Positions 18,124-29,635 of a stretch of DNA of 64,000 nt are shown piece after piece (the stretch's first letter is position 1; each line of letters starts with the position of its first letter). Below the pieces are notes generated by a model. That model saw nothing but the letters and a program-made list of their open reading frames with translations, was not told where the DNA came from and ran no database searches. A program made the translations under genes and the position numbers. The DNA comes from an uncultured Bacteroidales bacterium. Its GTDB lineage: Bacteria > Bacteroidota > Bacteroidia > Bacteroidales > Muribaculaceae. The DNA lies in the NCBI GenBank assembly GCA_902787185.1, contig CADAFP010000012.1:26469-90468 (forward strand). Reading direction: 5' to 3'.

Positions 18124-18137
18124 TTAACAGTTGAACA

Positions 18138-18731
18138 ATGAAGAAGATCACAGGCTTTATCATTCTTATCCTCATCGGCACGGTACTTGTGGCGGCGGGC
18201 ACACAGCGCCCTAAGAAAAAATACCGCCATGTGCGAACCAATAAAAAGGCATGGGCCAGGCTAGATGCTACCAGCGACACGCTCTCAATAGAAGAATACG
18301 CACCTGAAGTGTGGTTCTCATGGGACTCAATTCTTATCTGTACCGATGTCACCTACAATGATGTGGAAGTGGGCATAGCAGACCAGCTGCACGATTACGC
18401 CGTAATAAAACACTACTCATTTGAGCAGCTCACTCCCGAGCTGGATGAGCACATCGACATCTCGGAATGGGATGACGGAATCTACATGATCAGAATCTAC
18501 ATGAAATATGACCCTGAGGTCTGCCTGTATGGCTACTTTGCCAAGGGCGAACAATACGAGGCCGAGGCTGAAACGCTAAATGATGAAATCTCGGCAGTTA
18601 CGATTGTGGTAGAGGATCGCACGGGCTTGCACGACAACGCTATCTATGACCTGCAAGGGCATCACGTTGCACCACAACACCTGATTGAAGGCCAAATCTA
18701 TATACAAAACGGCAGGAAATTCCGCAGGTAG
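18138..18731 (+). CDS. Secreted protein of unknown function, co-transcribed with TPR regulator
   Basis: A 197-residue exported protein starting with a signal peptide (MKKITGFIILILIGTVLVAAG). The middle part (SIEEYAPEVWFSWDSILICTDV and HIDISEWDDGIYMIRIYM) looks like a small beta-sandwich. The C-terminal YDLQGHHVAPQHLIEGQIYI is a variant of the D-G-R..L-P-K-G-I-Y-I tail seen on many secreted Bacteroidetes proteins. It starts 14 bp after the TPR regulator and is probably its partner or output. No enzymatic motif was seen. Confidence 0.7.
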   Translation: MKKITGFIILILIGTVLVAAGTQRPKKKYRHVRTNKKAWARLDATSDTLSIEEYAPEVWFSWDSILICTDVTYNDVEVGIADQLHDYAVIKHYSFEQLTPELDEHIDISEWDDGIYMIRIYMKYDPEVCLYGYFAKGEQYEAEAETLNDEISAVTIVVEDRTGLHDNAIYDLQGHHVAPQHLIEGQIYIQNGRKFRR

Positions 18732-18763
18732 GCATTTACCACCCGAGGAGCACGTGAGGTATT

Positions 18764-19780
18764 CTAAATGATGACGCGCTGGAAAGGGGGAGCGGTGATA
18801 TCGCAGAAGTCTTTGTCGAGGAACTTGTAGTGGCCGGCGATGGCGATCATTGCGGCATTGTCGGTCGTGAACACGCGCTTGGGGATGAAGGCTTTGAGAC
18901 GATGGCGGCGGGCATAGTCCTCGACGGCGGCCCGCATGCCGCTATTGGCCGACACACCACCGCCGATAGCGATGGTCTTGATGCCCGTGGCCTTGATGGC
19001 CTTGCCGAACTTATCCATCAGGATTTCGATGATGGTGCGCTGCAGCGAGGCCGCGAGATCGGCCTTGTTCTGCTCGATGAAATCGGGGTTCTCTTTGAGT
19101 GCGTCGCGCAGGGTATAAAGGAACGAGGTCTTGAGACCGCTGAAGCTGTAGTTATAACTGTCAACGTGCGGCTTGGCGAATTTGAATGCCTTGGCGTCGC
19201 CCTCGGCTGCCAAGCGGTCAATAATAGGGCCGCCAGGGTAAGGCAGGCCCATTACCTTGGCGCACTTGTCGAAGGCCTCGCCAGCAGCATCGTCGATGGT
19301 CTGGCCCAGCACCTCCATATTGCGCGGCGAGTTGACCTTGATAATCTGGCTATTGCCGCCGCTGATGAGCAGACACAGGTAAGGGAATTCAGGTACCTCG
19401 GCATCGGGCGTCTCTTTGACGAAATGAGAGAGCACATGGCCGTGCAGGTGGTTCACATCCACCAGCGGAATGTCAAGTGCCAAGGACAGCCCCTTGGCGA
19501 ACGAGGTGCCCACATGAAGGGAGCCGGGCAAGCCAGGACCACGCGTGAAGGCGATGGCATCGATGTCCTTGCGTTCGATACCCGCCTGACGGATGGCCTC
19601 GCTCACGACGGGCACAATATTCTGCTGATGGGCGCGCGATGCCAGTTCAGGCACCACGCCACCATATGCCTCATGCACGCGCTGGCTGGCGATGACATTG
19701 CTCAACAGCACCGTGTCGCGCAAGACCGCAGCCGATGTGTCGTCACACGACGACTCTATTCCTAAAATCGTTACACTCAT
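18764..19780 (-). CDS. tsaD: tRNA N6-adenosine threonylcarbamoyltransferase TsaD
   Basis: A 338-residue enzyme that, with TsaB and TsaE, transfers threonylcarbamoyl to A37 of ANN-decoding tRNAs (t6A). The start MSVTILGIESSCDDTSAAV is diagnostic. The metal-binding HLHGHVLSH motif and the nucleotide-binding GGNSQI and GGGVSANSGMR motifs are all present. Length matches the family. CAAAGGTA at 19797-19804 is a minus-strand TACCTTTG -7 element, placing the start about 10 bp before the ATG. It is an essential housekeeping gene. Confidence 0.98.
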   Translation of the reverse strand: MSVTILGIESSCDDTSAAVLRDTVLLSNVIASQRVHEAYGGVVPELASRAHQQNIVPVVSEAIRQAGIERKDIDAIAFTRGPGLPGSLHVGTSFAKGLSLALDIPLVDVNHLHGHVLSHFVKETPDAEVPEFPYLCLLISGGNSQIIKVNSPRNMEVLGQTIDDAAGEAFDKCAKVMGLPYPGGPIIDRLAAEGDAKAFKFAKPHVDSYNYSFSGLKTSFLYTLRDALKENPDFIEQNKADLAASLQRTIIEILMDKFGKAIKATGIKTIAIGGGVSANSGMRAAVEDYARRHRLKAFIPKRVFTTDNAAMIAIAGHYKFLDKDFCDITAPPFQRVII

Positions 19781-19796
19781 AATTCCAAATCCGCTG

Positions 19797-19804
19797 CAAA
19801 GGTA
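19797..19804 (-). promoter_or_regulatory. -7 promoter element of tsaD
   Basis: TACCTTTG on the minus strand fits TAnnTTTG, 16 bp before the tsaD ATG at 19780. No clear TTTG was found at -33. Confidence 0.55.
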
Positions 19805-19859
19805 ATACTTTTTTAGCTATTAGCATCAGCTGGCCAGCCATCGGCATTATCCTATTGTT

Positions 19860-22987
<3,128 letters not shown>

Positions 22988-22998
<11 letters not shown>

Positions 22999-23749
22999 GC
23001 AGGTATTCTTCGGCACGTGCGAGGTCCTCGGGGGTGTCGATGCCGATGGTGGCGGTCGTGGTTATGCCCGCCTTGATGATATAGCCGTTCTCGAGCCAGC
23101 GCAACTGCTCGAGCGACTCGGCCAGTTCCAGCGGCGACTGTGGCAAGCGCGTGATTTCGGCCAATACGGCGGCACGGTAGGCATACATACCCACATGGGT
23201 ATAGTATTGCGTCGCCTTGGGCCATTCGTCGCGTTCACGGCCACGGATGTAGGGGATGACCGAGCGCGAGAAGTAACGGGCGCGCATCTGGTTATCAAGC
23301 ACTACCTTGGGGCTGTTGGGATTCTCCAGTTCGCTATAGGGACGACTGGGGTCGAAGGGGCGCACCAGCGTGGCGATGTCGGTTCCCTCGTCGTCAAAGC
23401 AGGCCATGATGGCTTGCAGCTGGTCAGGCTGGATGAACGGTTCATCGCCCTGGATGTTGATGATGACGTCCTCGCCCCCACCATTCTTCAGGTAGGCCTC
23501 TTGACAGCGGTCGGTGCCGCTGCGGTGTTCGGTGCTCGTCATCACCGCCTTGCCGCCGAAGGCCTCCACCGCCGCCATGATGCGGTCATCGTCGGTAGCG
23601 ACCACCACACGGTCGAGCGCCTTGCTCACCTGGCGGTAAACCCGTTCAATCATCGTCATGCCACCGAGCATCGCCAGCGGCTTCCCCGGAAACCTCGTCG
23701 AGGCAAACCTCGCCGGTATAATCCCAATAAATGTCAATTTCTGTTCCAT
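22988..23749 (-). CDS. kdsB: 3-deoxy-manno-octulosonate cytidylyltransferase
   Basis: A 253-residue CMP-KDO synthetase, which activates KDO for lipid A-core assembly. The N-terminal IIPARFASTRFPGKPLA is the nucleotide-binding signature; TSTEHRSGTDRCQEA, NIQGDEPFI and HVGMYAYRA are further conserved blocks. Length is usual for KdsB. It starts 9 bp after the stop of the DUF1016 nuclease gene (23759), so the two may share a transcript. The last residues, AEEYLRN, overlap the start of a period-7 repeat tract. Confidence 0.97.
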
Positions 23750-23758
23750 ATATGTATT

Positions 23759-24895
23759 TTAATCCTTTTCCTTCTCGTTCAATCTCTCCTCTATCTCCTT
23801 AATAGTGGGTATGGTACCTTCCACCTTTTCAGGATAGAATTTCTCCAGTTCATATTCCGAAATGCCTATGGGCTGGCTGCTCGATTCCAGCGCATACTTT
23901 GCAAGAGTGTTGTCTTTACTGCGGCATACCAACAAACCAATCGTTGGATTGTCTTTTCCTTCCTCCCTCAGCAAGTGGTTGGTTGCTGTTACATATGTCC
24001 CTAATTGCCCAATATCCTTTGAGTCAAATTTATCAATCTTCACCTCGATTACTACATAACACCTCAGTTTAATATTATAGAACAACAAATCTATGAATTT
24101 TTCTGTTTCACCGATCTGTAAACGATACTCTTTGCCAACATAAGCAAATCCAGTTCCGAGTTCTATAAGGAAATTAGTGATATTTGTAAGGAGTGCATCT
24201 TTCAATTGAGCTTCATTATGCCGTTTAGTGACCCCCGTAAAGGCAAAATTATAAGGATCTTTTGTCAGTTCTTGCGCCAGATCACTTGATTCATCGGGAA
24301 TTGTATGCTTGAAATTAGTAATCGCTTTACCTTTGCGTTCATACAGTCCCGTATCAATCCAATTGAGCAGCATTGCTCTGCTCCAACCGTTTTCTACAGT
24401 TTGGCTTATAAAAAACAATGCCTTATTCACATCTCCTTTCACCTTGTCTAAAATGAGCTTGTGGTGTCCCCAAGGCACTTGAAAAATATTATCGGCAATC
24501 AACGATGCATCAGGCACTTGCAATTCGCCCCCAACTTGGGGAAGAATTTCCGTCTTAGCTACCCTATCCAATTCGCCCTCAAGTTGGGGGCGAATTATAT
24601 TTACTTGAGAATAAAGCAGATAAAAGCGTCTGCAGTATCTTAAATTCGTTACTGAAAGACCTTCCACATGAGGCATTTCGCTCTTTAAGTCCTTACTTAA
24701 TTGCTCGATGACACTCTCGCCCCATCGCTCCTCTACTCTCATTTCCACAATGTCTCGTCCTAACATCCAGTTGAATTCCAATTGTTCTGAATTCACCTTG
24801 ATGGCAGCCTTGATTTGACTCTGACGATAACGTGCTACAAGGTTATTCACCCACTGGGTGTAATCTTGATCCAATATGGTGATAGATTTGCTCAT
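23759..24895 (-). CDS. DUF1016 (YhcG-type) PD-(D/E)XK nuclease, copy 1
   Basis: A 378-residue protein with an N-terminal DUF1016_N helical region (SQIKAAIKVNSEQLEFNWMLGRDIVE) and a C-terminal PD-(D/E)XK nuclease (IDLLFYNIKLRCYVVIEVKIDKF: D...E-V-K). The family has been linked to mobile-element and defence-related DNA processing, but its role is not settled. A second family member lies at 25649-26692, separated by a LUD gene; the two have quite different sequences. It carries a direct internal repeat near residues 105-130 (Q-L-E-G-E-L-D / Q-V-G-G-E-L-Q). It is intact. Confidence 0.9.
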   Translation of the reverse strand: MSKSITILDQDYTQWVNNLVARYRQSQIKAAIKVNSEQLEFNWMLGRDIVEMRVEERWGESVIEQLSKDLKSEMPHVEGLSVTNLRYCRRFYLLYSQVNIIRPQLEGELDRVAKTEILPQVGGELQVPDASLIADNIFQVPWGHHKLILDKVKGDVNKALFFISQTVENGWSRAMLLNWIDTGLYERKGKAITNFKHTIPDESSDLAQELTKDPYNFAFTGVTKRHNEAQLKDALLTNITNFLIELGTGFAYVGKEYRLQIGETEKFIDLLFYNIKLRCYVVIEVKIDKFDSKDIGQLGTYVTATNHLLREEGKDNPTIGLLVCRSKDNTLAKYALESSSQPIGISEYELEKFYPEKVEGTIPTIKEIEERLNEKEKD

Positions 24896-24992
24896 ATCAA
24901 TAGCTAAAGTTGCAAGTCCTCAGTGGTTGGTATAAATAACATATTGTTTGTTCAAGCGAATGCCAACTCAGAACGAATGGCTCAAAACAAGG

Positions 24993-25631
24993 TTAGTAGC
25001 CCCAGGACTCGCCGATGAGGATGACGGTGTGGCGGTGAGCCGGGAAACTGTTGCGGGTGAAGTGGACGTAGTTGCAGATGCACTGAGGGCTATTGCAGTT
25101 GTGGCACACACCGTCGAGGCGGCAAGGGGTGTCGCAGCCCAAGCGGGCGGTATTGATGGGGGCAGCAACGTTGCGGGCTCGAGCCAAAGCGGCCTCAATC
25201 GTTGGGGCCACCTTGTTCATCCCGATGACATGTATCACGTTGTGCGGTCCCCAAGTGATGGCGGCGACACGGTTGCCACGGCCGTCGATGTTAACGATAA
25301 CGCCATCGTGGGTGATGGCATTGGCGCTGGTGAGAAAGAAGTCCACGTCCATCGCGTCGAGGTAGCACTGGCGTTTTTCCTCGTTGGTGACGGCTTTGTC
25401 ACGGTCGATGACCTTGTAATGGCCGCTGCCGATGAGTTCAGCCGTCAGCCCCATCTCGCGGATGGTCTGCGAACCGCCCCAGGTGACGCTGCTGCCCTCG
25501 GGCATGAGCGACTTGACAAGGGTGATAGCCTCGGCTGCGGTAGCACAGTAATGTGCATTGAAGTTGCGGCGCTGCAGGTGCTTGATGATGCGACCTGCCA
25601 GCAGTTCGTTATGGATTTCGATTGGTGTCAT
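24993..25631 (-). CDS. LUD domain protein (LutC/YkgG family)
   Basis: A 212-residue LUD-domain (DUF162) protein. Members take part in lactate oxidation with LutA/LutB or act alone with unknown function. The core TWGGSQTIREMGL, DFFLTSANAITHDGVIVNIDGRGNRVAA and GPHNVIHVIGMNKV is typical. A C-terminal cysteine cluster (LGCDTPCRLDGVCHNCNSPQCICNYV) suggests a metal or Fe-S site and is typical of the single-gene LUD subfamily. No lutA or lutB is nearby, so lactate use cannot be claimed. Confidence 0.92.
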   Translation of the reverse strand: MTPIEIHNELLAGRIIKHLQRRNFNAHYCATAAEAITLVKSLMPEGSSVTWGGSQTIREMGLTAELIGSGHYKVIDRDKAVTNEEKRQCYLDAMDVDFFLTSANAITHDGVIVNIDGRGNRVAAITWGPHNVIHVIGMNKVAPTIEAALARARNVAAPINTARLGCDTPCRLDGVCHNCNSPQCICNYVHFTRNSFPAHRHTVILIGESWGY

Positions 25632-25648
25632 GATGATTATAGTTTTGA

Positions 25649-26692
25649 TTATTGTCTATTAAGGAGGTTGTCGACTTTGGATGCAATATCCTGACTGGCG
25701 GGCAGCATAGCCTTATAGTTATCAGGCAACTCGCTGGAAATGCTGTAGGTAGCCACACCAATAGGTGACGCACTATTGCGGAGCGCATATTCTACAATTG
25801 TGCGGTTCTTTGATTTGCAGATGATGATTCCGATTGACGGATTCTCATGGGGCAACTTCACCGTCTCATCAAGAACATTTAGGTAGAACTCCATCTTGCC
25901 TTTATACTCGGGTTTGAAATCGCCCACTTTCAGTTCTATTGCAACCATCGCCTGCATTCGTCTGCTATAGAGCAAAAGATCGATGAAATACTCTTGTCCG
26001 CCCACTACGAGGCGATATTGATTGCCAACAAACGAGAAGTCATGCCCAAATTCCATCAAAAATGCACGGATATTGCGCACTATCGCTGTTTCCAAATCAT
26101 GCTCGGAATGTTCGCCAGCTATATCCAAAAAAGACAGTGAGTAATCATCGCGCAATGCCAACACGGCCTGTTGCTTGATGGTCTCTGGTAATGTGTTGTC
26201 ATAATTGCTCTGACCGAGCAAGTAATTCTCAAATGCTTTGGCTTCAATCTGATGAAGTAACACATTTTTGGTCCATCCGAAACGCTTGGTGGCAAGGATG
26301 TAGAAACGACGCTCTTGAGTGTCTTTGCATTTCGTGAGTATCAAGATATGTTTAGTCCAGCTAATTTCACCAACCAATGGTTGGAGAATTGCATTGGATT
26401 GATATTCAGAGTAAAAACGTGCCATGTCACGCAAATTAGAGACTCCGAAACCTTGAATCCCAGGGAACTCCTTCTGGATGTCTTTTGAGAGGTTTTCCAC
26501 TACGGAATTTCCCCATCCGAGTTCTTTTTGCCGTTCGGTGATTTGTCTGCCAATATCCCAATATAGGGAAATCATTTCTTTGTTGACTGCCCGCATGGCT
26601 TCATACTGCGCACTGCGGATGCGCCGCATGATATCGTCACGAAAACTCAGATATTGGCCATGATTGTTCGATATTTGATGTTCTGATTCCAT
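25649..26692 (-). CDS. DUF1016 (YhcG-type) PD-(D/E)XK nuclease, copy 2
   Basis: A 347-residue protein with the same layout as the gene at 23759: DUF1016_N (MRRIRSAQYEAMRAVNKEMISLYWDIGRQI) followed by a nuclease core (YFIDLLLYSRRMQAMVAIELKVGDFKPEY, with D...E-L-K). It lies 17 bp upstream of the LUD gene and is probably co-transcribed with it. No toxin or restriction gene is adjacent. Copy 1 and copy 2 are only distantly similar, so they are not a recent duplication. Confidence 0.9.
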   Translation of the reverse strand: MESEHQISNNHGQYLSFRDDIMRRIRSAQYEAMRAVNKEMISLYWDIGRQITERQKELGWGNSVVENLSKDIQKEFPGIQGFGVSNLRDMARFYSEYQSNAILQPLVGEISWTKHILILTKCKDTQERRFYILATKRFGWTKNVLLHQIEAKAFENYLLGQSNYDNTLPETIKQQAVLALRDDYSLSFLDIAGEHSEHDLETAIVRNIRAFLMEFGHDFSFVGNQYRLVVGGQEYFIDLLLYSRRMQAMVAIELKVGDFKPEYKGKMEFYLNVLDETVKLPHENPSIGIIICKSKNRTIVEYALRNSASPIGVATYSISSELPDNYKAMLPASQDIASKVDNLLNRQ

Positions 26693-26714
26693 CCTTAGTC
26701 AAGAAATAATTGTT

Positions 26715-27182
26715 TCAAAACAGGTTGATGAGTTTCAAGGAGCCCCAGATGATGGCGGCGTAGCGGAGCAGTTTACCGATGGTCATGGTCAAGAGGACTA
26801 TCCACACGTTGGAACGCACATAGCCCAAGGCCACGCTGATAGCAGTGCCCAACATGGGTACAAAAGCGAAGAAGCCCATCCACGCGCCGCGATTGTGCAT
26901 GAAGTGAAGGGCACGGTTGAGTTTCTCCTCGCTCACGTGGGCATATTTCTCAATCCACTCAATTTTTCCCAAATGTCCCAGCCAGTAGCACGTCATGCCG
27001 CCACTCACATTACCCGCCAACGCCACAAACATGCTGATGAGGGGGTCCATGTGCAACGGTCCCACGCAGGCGATGACCAACGCCTCGCTGCTGAAAGGCA
27101 CTATGCTACCCGCAAGAAAAGACCCCAGGAACAATCCCAGGTAGCCCCATTGGGTAAAGAATTGAATGAGCGTGTCGAGCAT
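26715..27182 (-). CDS. DedA-family (SNARE-associated/VTT) membrane protein
   Basis: A 155-residue membrane protein of the DedA/VTT family, which includes lipid-carrier flippases. I use ATG 27182 (MLDTLIQFFTQWGYLGLFLG). The frame is open to 27290, but that extension is only translated period-7 repeat (IHCQLFT repeated). The conserved parts are GSIVPFSSEALVIACVG near the N terminus and GKLLRYAAIIWG at the C terminus. It is shorter than E. coli DedA (about 220 residues) and fits the short YqaA-like subgroup (GxxGxxxxYWLG, here GNVSGGMTCYWLG). Confidence 0.9.
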   Translation of the reverse strand: MLDTLIQFFTQWGYLGLFLGSFLAGSIVPFSSEALVIACVGPLHMDPLISMFVALAGNVSGGMTCYWLGHLGKIEWIEKYAHVSEEKLNRALHFMHNRGAWMGFFAFVPMLGTAISVALGYVRSNVWIVLLTMTIGKLLRYAAIIWGSLKLINLF

Positions 27183-27187
27183 TAAAT

Positions 27188-27284
27188 TTACAGTGAACAG
27201 TTGACAGTGAATAGTGAACAGTTGACAGTGAATAGTGAACAGTTTACTGTTAATAGTTAATAGTGAACAGTGAATAATAGCAAT
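27188..27284. repeat. Period-7 tandem repeat (GTGAACA/GTTGACA type)
   Basis: About 13 seven-base units of the GTGAACA, GTTGACA and GTGAATA type lie just upstream of the DedA start. Any DedA mRNA leader would consist largely of this tract. Confidence 0.8.
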
Positions 27285-27324
27285 GGGCATCAGTGAGCAT
27301 TACTTTCCACTAACAGCAGAAATC

Positions 27325-28461
27325 TTATTTAAAAATCTGTTGCGCGAAGATGACCAAGTAGTCGCGCCAGTTGGCCCACTCGTGGCCGGCACCGCTCTCG
27401 TGGTAGGTGTAGCGCAAGTGGTTCTTGTCAAGGAGTTGCCTGAATTCCTCATTGTCCTTGTAGAGGAAGTCTTTCTTTCCGATACCCATCCAGTACAGGC
27501 GGGGACGCTGCTTGAACTGGTTGATGAGTTTCTCCTCCAGGTTGTCGTAGATTTTGCTCTTGCCCTGGTCCATGCGGCCGATAGCAGGTGAGAACAGGCC
27601 AACGTAATTGAAGTCGTCGGGCTGGTTAGCGCTGATGTAGAGTGAGTGATAGCCACCCATCGACAGGCCTGCAATGGCACGATAGCGCTTGGCGGCACGT
27701 GTGCGGTAGTTAGCGTCAACCCACTTCATGATATCGTTAAAGCTGCTCTCAAAGGTACCCTCCATCCACTGCTTGTGGGCAAACGTAGGCTGATAGTTGT
27801 TATCAGCACCCATACCTGCAGCTGCCGGGGTGTCGGTATGTCCGTTGGGCATGACGACAATCATCGGCTCGGCCTTGCCTTTGGCAATGAGGTTGTCAAG
27901 TATTTGGGCTGCGCGTCCTTGCTCCAGCCACACGGTCTCGTCACCCCCAGTGCCATGCAGCAGATAGAGCACGGGATACTTTTGGCGGCTCAGCTCATAG
28001 CCTGGTGGCAGATAGATCATCATGCGACGCTTCTCGCCCAGCGTAGGCGAGTCATACCACACGGCACGCACCTCGCCATGGGGCACGTCATGCACCGCCA
28101 TGGGGCAGTCGCCCTTGGGGTCGAGCAAGAAGGTGTTCATCACGCTCTTGACGTCGCGCAGTACCTGGGCATTGTCATTATCGAGCACTTTCACGCCGTC
28201 AATCGTGTAGAAGTACATATACAGGTCTGGCTCCAGGTCACGCAGGGTGATGCTCCACGTGCCACCAGCCTGACGCCTCATCAGCGTGTCCAAGCGTGAG
28301 TCGATAATCAGCTTAACCGTGTCGGCGTCAGGTGCCTTGACTTTAAAGGTTACTGACCCGTCCCTTGAAATCTCAGGGCTCTGAACCGGCGGTGCAAAAT
28401 AGCCCTGCGCGCTCATGGTGAGCGCTACCAACGCAAGAATAAAGAGGAAATACCGTTTCAT
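27325..28461 (-). CDS. Exported carbohydrate esterase (CE1-like) with N-terminal E-set domain
   Basis: A 378-residue secreted esterase. A signal peptide (MKRYFLFILALVALTMSAQG) precedes an Ig-like E-set/CBM48-like domain (about 25-120), then an alpha/beta hydrolase of the esterase D/CE1 type. The nucleophile lies in GLSMGGYHSLY and the histidine in GAGHEWANWRDY. YPVLYLLHGTGGDETVW forms the oxyanion region. Such proteins release feruloyl or acetyl groups from plant xylan in gut Bacteroidales. The natural substrate is not proven here. TAAATTTG on the minus strand (28498-28491) is a likely promoter element. Confidence 0.92.
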   Translation of the reverse strand: MKRYFLFILALVALTMSAQGYFAPPVQSPEISRDGSVTFKVKAPDADTVKLIIDSRLDTLMRRQAGGTWSITLRDLEPDLYMYFYTIDGVKVLDNDNAQVLRDVKSVMNTFLLDPKGDCPMAVHDVPHGEVRAVWYDSPTLGEKRRMMIYLPPGYELSRQKYPVLYLLHGTGGDETVWLEQGRAAQILDNLIAKGKAEPMIVVMPNGHTDTPAAAGMGADNNYQPTFAHKQWMEGTFESSFNDIMKWVDANYRTRAAKRYRAIAGLSMGGYHSLYISANQPDDFNYVGLFSPAIGRMDQGKSKIYDNLEEKLINQFKQRPRLYWMGIGKKDFLYKDNEEFRQLLDKNHLRYTYHESGAGHEWANWRDYLVIFAQQIFK

Positions 28462-28556
28462 AATACACTATTGGTTAAAAAAGTTTTGCGCAAATTTACA
28501 TCAATTGCCCCATAATTCAAAATGATTATAGGGCAATTCACATTCTATAACATGGA

Positions 28557-29261
28557 TTACAAGCGCGCTTTCACGCGCTCCCAAGCGTGCGAGCCGAACA
28601 AGAAGCATTCACGCATCGTCTCCAGCATCGCCGTGAAGCGGCTCATGGGAACCGTGAAGCTCAATTCGTTCTTGCCTACCCATGGCCGCACCGACGGGTC
28701 GAACAGCCCAAGGTAGCAACGGTGCCCACCAAGGGCGTTCTCGACCACGGTCATCGACACCACCGTGCTGCATCCCGAACCAAAGCGGGCAACGACGGCA
28801 TCGGGCTCGTTGGTGTCATAGAAAGCCCAGCCACACAGTCCCGACAGCATATCGGGTGTTGCATAGAACATCACGCCCTCAAAGCCCTCGAGCGACTCAG
28901 CCTGGTCGGCCCTGACGAAATTCAGGTAAGGCTTGGTGGCGCGAGGCATCTCCAAGCCCTTCACATAGTCGGCGACCATCTCGGGCGTGCGTTTGTACTT
29001 CTCGGTGAGCGAGACAAAATTCGGCACCCGCTCGGGCATGTCGCTGAAGCCCGTATAGAGTTTGCCGCCCCCGCAACCGATAACCTCGGCGCTCAGGCTC
29101 ACAGGCGTTCCCTCACGCGCCACCTGCAGCCCCTTGAAGAAACAGCCGCCAATCATTTCAGTCTGCGCCATAGGCACATCACTATAACCGAACAACAACG
29201 GCAACTGCGCCCCATCGCCAAAGGCCTCCCGATAACTCTGAATAAACTCCTTCAATTCCAT
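28557..29261 (-). CDS. DUF169 family protein
   Basis: A protein of about 234 residues in the DUF169 family, whose function is unknown although some members sit near methanogenesis or metal genes. I prefer ATG 29261 (MELKEFIQSYREAFG) over the codon at 29276. The typical features are LLFGYSD, a GCFFKGL segment, CGGGKLYTGFSDMPE, a LVRADQAESLEG-like block and SGCSTVVSMTVVENALGGHRCYLGLFDPSVRPWV. Several cysteines (in GGCF, GCGGG, GLCGW, GCST) could bind metal. It is monocistronic and divergent from the DUF6440 gene. Confidence 0.85.
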   Translation of the reverse strand: MELKEFIQSYREAFGDGAQLPLLFGYSDVPMAQTEMIGGCFFKGLQVAREGTPVSLSAEVIGCGGGKLYTGFSDMPERVPNFVSLTEKYKRTPEMVADYVKGLEMPRATKPYLNFVRADQAESLEGFEGVMFYATPDMLSGLCGWAFYDTNEPDAVVARFGSGCSTVVSMTVVENALGGHRCYLGLFDPSVRPWVGKNELSFTVPMSRFTAMLETMRECFLFGSHAWERVKARL

Positions 29262-29324
29262 ATCATTCTCCAACATTTAATTCAAAAACATCACAAAAAT
29301 AACCATAAATATGATAACTATGCT

Positions 29325-29332
29325 TACCTTTG
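29325..29332 (+). promoter_or_regulatory. -7 promoter element of the DUF6440 gene
   Basis: TACCTTTG fits TAnnTTTG and lies 34 bp before ATG 29367. No consensus -33 was seen. Confidence 0.5.
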
Positions 29333-29366
29333 CAGAAATAAGTAGAATAAATTAATCATTTTAGGT

Positions 29367-29549
29367 ATGAATATGAAGAGATTTGTTTGGCGGAAATCTG
29401 AAGGTTTTCTTAAAGAAACCAGAATTATTGTTGACACTGAAACCGGTGTGAATTACCTTTTTGTTACTGAGGGTTATGGCGGCGGTTTGACACCTCTGAT
29501 TGACGAAAACGGGAAACCCATTATCACCAAGGTTATCATTGACGATTAA
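29367..29549 (+). CDS. Small DUF6440 family protein
   Basis: A 60-residue protein starting MNMKRFVWRKSEGF. The pattern IIVDTETGVNYLFV..GYGGGLTPLIDENGKPII is the hallmark of DUF6440, a small widespread family of unknown function. A second ATG at 29373 is also possible. It has its own -7 element (29325) and a strong terminator (29571), so it is a single-gene unit between divergent and convergent neighbours. Confidence 0.85.
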   Translation: MNMKRFVWRKSEGFLKETRIIVDTETGVNYLFVTEGYGGGLTPLIDENGKPIITKVIIDD

Positions 29550-29570
29550 GGACAGTAAGTCACTAAAACA

Positions 29571-29614
29571 AGATAGTACGGGCCAATGGATTGTTGGCTC
29601 GTACTATCTGTTTT
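29571..29614. terminator. Bidirectional terminator between DUF6440 and dcu genes
   Basis: AGATAGTACG followed by GGCCAA pairs with TTGGC and CGTACTATCT around a short loop, then GTTTT. The minus strand is followed by TTGTTTT. It lies between convergent stops at 29549 and 29636 and can serve both genes. Confidence 0.85.
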
Positions 29615-29635
29615 ATGAGAAATCTCGGTTCTGTT

